Shown here: positions 62,380-64,000 of the stretch, piece after piece
How positions within the stretch are numbered: position 1 is the first letter of the stretch
Layout: each line of letters begins with the position of its first letter
From: Marinilactibacillus piezotolerans
GTDB taxonomy: Bacteria; Bacillota; Bacilli; Lactobacillales; Carnobacteriaceae_A
Length of the DNA stretch: 64,000 bases
Assembly: GCF_900169305.1 (NCBI RefSeq)
Contig: NZ_FWDP01000004.1
Location: forward strand, 558,001-622,000
Direction: 5' to 3'
The notes under the pieces: model-generated
Told to the model about the DNA's origin: nothing
The model's input: the letters and a program-made list of their open reading frames with translations, nothing else
Database searches by the model: none
Position numbers and translations under genes: made by a program

Positions 62380-62712
62380 TTACGCGTTCATTTGAGTTTC
62401 GATCTTGTCTAACAGTTCATTTCTGCCAGCGACTGCAAAGATAAATTCATCACCCTGGTTGTCGCTAATAAATAGTCGATTGGAAACCAGCTTGATCGAT
62501 TTGCTTTTACGAAGCACATGGATATTCTCTAATTTGATGCGCAATGGTTCGTCAGAGAGGCTTCCTTTAAGTGATTTAAAATAAAGTGCCTGATCTGTAA
62601 GGATGATCGTTCCACTGATAAAATCATAACGTTTGTGCTTGAGCTTTGCTTTCTTATCTATGATTTGTGTCTCATCAGGTGGAAAAATTGAAGCTTCATT
62701 ACTGTTTTTCAA
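62380..62712 (-). CDS. Small PH/GRAM-like protein of unknown function
   Basis: About 110 aa. The start is uncertain: a TTG at 62712 has AGAAGG eight bases upstream; a GTG at 62721 lies too close to it. The sequence GTIILTDQALYFKSLKGS and KSKSIKLVSNRLFISDNQGD has the alternating strands of PH/GRAM (bPH) domains seen in small Firmicutes proteins. No membrane helix or catalytic motif is visible. It has its own terminator and lies downstream of the helicase gene. Confidence 0.6.
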   Translation of the reverse strand: MKNSNEASIFPPDETQIIDKKAKLKHKRYDFISGTIILTDQALYFKSLKGSLSDEPLRIKLENIHVLRKSKSIKLVSNRLFISDNQGDEFIFAVAGRNELLDKIETQMNA

Positions 62713-62801
62713 TATACACACCTTCTTTATGAGTCAGTATTGAATTAATCATAGTTTAAAACTTCCCTAAGCTAATCACAACTAAAACACTTCTGGTTTT
62801 G

Positions 62802-64000
62802 TTAATCATTTAATAAGGATAAGACTTCATCTTTTGAAAGACTGGAAATGGTTTGTTCATTACCTGTTTCTATAACCGTATCGATCAATTCCCGTTTTTT
62901 GGCTTGCAATTCATTGATACGTTCCTCAATCGTTCCAGTAGCGATGAGGCGTATGATTTGAACGGCCTTTTTCTGTCCATAGCGATGAACTCGGTCAGCG
63001 GCCTGATCTTCGATCGCCGGATTCCACCAAGAATCATATAAGATAACTGTGTCTCCGCCAGTTAGGTTCAGGCCAGTACCGCCTGCTTTGAGTGAAATTA
63101 GGAAGAGATCCTTTTCGCCCATATTAAATCGAGTCGTTAAAGTCAGTCGATCTTCATTTTTTGTCTGTCCATCCAGATAATGATAATCAATTTCCTGTTG
63201 ATCCAGCCGCTCCCGTATGATGCTTAGCATGGAGGTGAACTGAGAAAATAATACGACCCGCTTGCCATTCAATCTTGCTTCTTCTAAATATTCAAGCAAA
63301 CGTTCAAGTTTTGCAGAATGTCCTTCATAGTCATTTATAACCAGTGAAGGATCGCAGCAGATCTGTCTCAGTCTCGTCATTCCTGCTAAGACTCTTATTC
63401 GGTTACGTTCGAATGAGTTCTCTCGAATCATTCCTTTTACTTCTTCTCTGATCAAGCTCAACTGAGATTGATAGATTCGTTTTTGGTCGGTCGTCAGATC
63501 GATGTATTCTGTAGTCTCTGTTTTCTCCGGCAGATCGCTTAACACATCGCGCTTCAGTCTTCTCAATACAAAAGGACGTATCTTCGCTGCAATTCTGGAT
63601 TGATCCAGCTGCTTATACCCTTTTCTGTTTTTAAACAGACCTGGCTGAATAATGGAGAATAATGACCACAGTTCTCCAAGATTATTTTCAATCGGTGTTC
63701 CAGATAGTGCAAATTTTGTATCTGCTTTAAGCTGATGAACAGCCTGCGTCGTTTTCGCTGCACTGTTTTTAACATTTTGCGACTCATCCAATACGATCGT
63801 CTTGAAGGATTGATTCTGGTACAGCAAGAAGTCTCTTTGAATCAACGGATAGCTGGTGATGAGGATAACAGAATCTTGATCTTCAGTCTGACTGATGATG
63901 GCTTCACGTTCTTCAATCGAACCAGAAACCAGCACTGTATCTAATTCCGGTGCAAATTTCTTAAATTCATGCTGCCAGTTATACAAGACGCTTGATGGAC
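62802..64000 (-). CDS. SNF2-family helicase (3' part; gene continues beyond the window)
   Basis: The C-terminal roughly 399 residues of a Swi2/Snf2 ATPase; the reading frame is open to the window edge (upstream codons read PSSVLYNW, typical of motif Ia), so the N-terminus is missing. Visible motifs: DESQ in VLDESQNVKN (motif II), LSGTPIENNLGELWSLF (III), VLFSQFTSML, LISLKAGGTGLNLTGGDTVI (V) and DQAADRVHRYGQ (VI). Bacterial homologues remodel nucleic acid-protein complexes; the exact role is unknown. About 80 bp separate it from the next gene. Confidence 0.93.
   Translation of the reverse strand, partial: PSSVLYNWQHEFKKFAPELDTVLVSGSIEEREAIISQTEDQDSVILITSYPLIQRDFLLYQNQSFKTIVLDESQNVKNSAAKTTQAVHQLKADTKFALSGTPIENNLGELWSLFSIIQPGLFKNRKGYKQLDQSRIAAKIRPFVLRRLKRDVLSDLPEKTETTEYIDLTTDQKRIYQSQLSLIREEVKGMIRENSFERNRIRVLAGMTRLRQICCDPSLVINDYEGHSAKLERLLEYLEEARLNGKRVVLFSQFTSMLSIIRERLDQQEIDYHYLDGQTKNEDRLTLTTRFNMGEKDLFLISLKAGGTGLNLTGGDTVILYDSWWNPAIEDQAADRVHRYGQKKAVQIIRLIATGTIEERINELQAKKRELIDTVIETGNEQTISSLSKDEVLSLLND

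Noticed and set aside
35-63944. Plus-strand open frames across the window
   Set aside because: All lie opposite well-supported minus-strand genes or in AT-rich gaps, lack ribosome sites and recognisable protein features, and read as antisense shadows.

Overview
This 64 kb window looks like a chromosomal segment of a motile, low-GC, Gram-positive bacterium. There are no P- or L-ring flagellar genes and no secretin. The chemotaxis set is of the Bacillus type (CheC, CheD, FliY), and ypiA-ypiB sit at one edge. The overall character suggests a flagellated member of the Lactobacillales (Carnobacteriaceae or Enterococcaceae-like), but the genus cannot be fixed from sequence reading alone. Every confident gene lies on the minus strand, so operons read from high to low coordinates.

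Layout from right to left. (1) 60.0-64.0 kb: housekeeping genes (partial SNF2-type helicase, a small PH/GRAM-like protein, miaA, hflX). (2) 46.8-59.9 kb: two long Cache-type chemoreceptors, then cheW, cheD, cheB, cheR, cheA, cheC, cheY, cheW, fliM, fliY. (3) 39.6-46.6 kb: late flagellar genes flgM, flgN, flgK, flgL, then flagellin (hag), flaG, fliD, fliT-like, fliS. (4) 18.5-39.1 kb: the early flagellar operon flgB, flgC, fliEFGHIJK, flgD, a TIGR02530-type gene, flgE, flbD, motA, motB, fliL, fliOPQR, flhB, flhA, sigD, two FlgF/FlgG-family rod genes, and an orphan FtsE-like ATPase. (5) 17.6-18.5 kb: a non-coding stretch with a 52-bp tandem repeat in seven copies. (6) 14.2-17.6 kb: a chemoreceptor without an extracellular sensor domain, followed by a PAS/degenerate-GGDEF/EAL protein. 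(7) 2.2-13.9 kb: a complete type IV pilus operon headed by a membrane GGDEF protein. (8) 0.2-2.1 kb: ypiA and ypiB.

The most interesting system is the link between motility and pili. The pilus operon starts with an apparently active diguanylate cyclase whose 3' end overlaps the first prepilin gene. The extension ATPase PilB carries two tandem MshEN-like motifs, the known c-di-GMP-binding element of some PilB/MshE ATPases. The adjacent EAL phosphodiesterase appears to be co-transcribed with a chemoreceptor from a sigma-28 promoter. I infer a local switch: the flagellar programme makes the c-di-GMP-degrading enzyme, while the pilus operon makes the c-di-GMP-producing enzyme and its receptor. 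Five sigma-28-type promoters with the same layout (TTAA or TAAA, 15 bp, then an 8-mer with core CCGAT) precede hag, flgM and all three chemoreceptors. Two of them coincide with inverted repeats.

FlhF, FlhG, CsrA, FliW, CheV and FtsX homologues are not present in this window. No rRNA, tRNA, CRISPR array, insertion sequence or prophage was seen.
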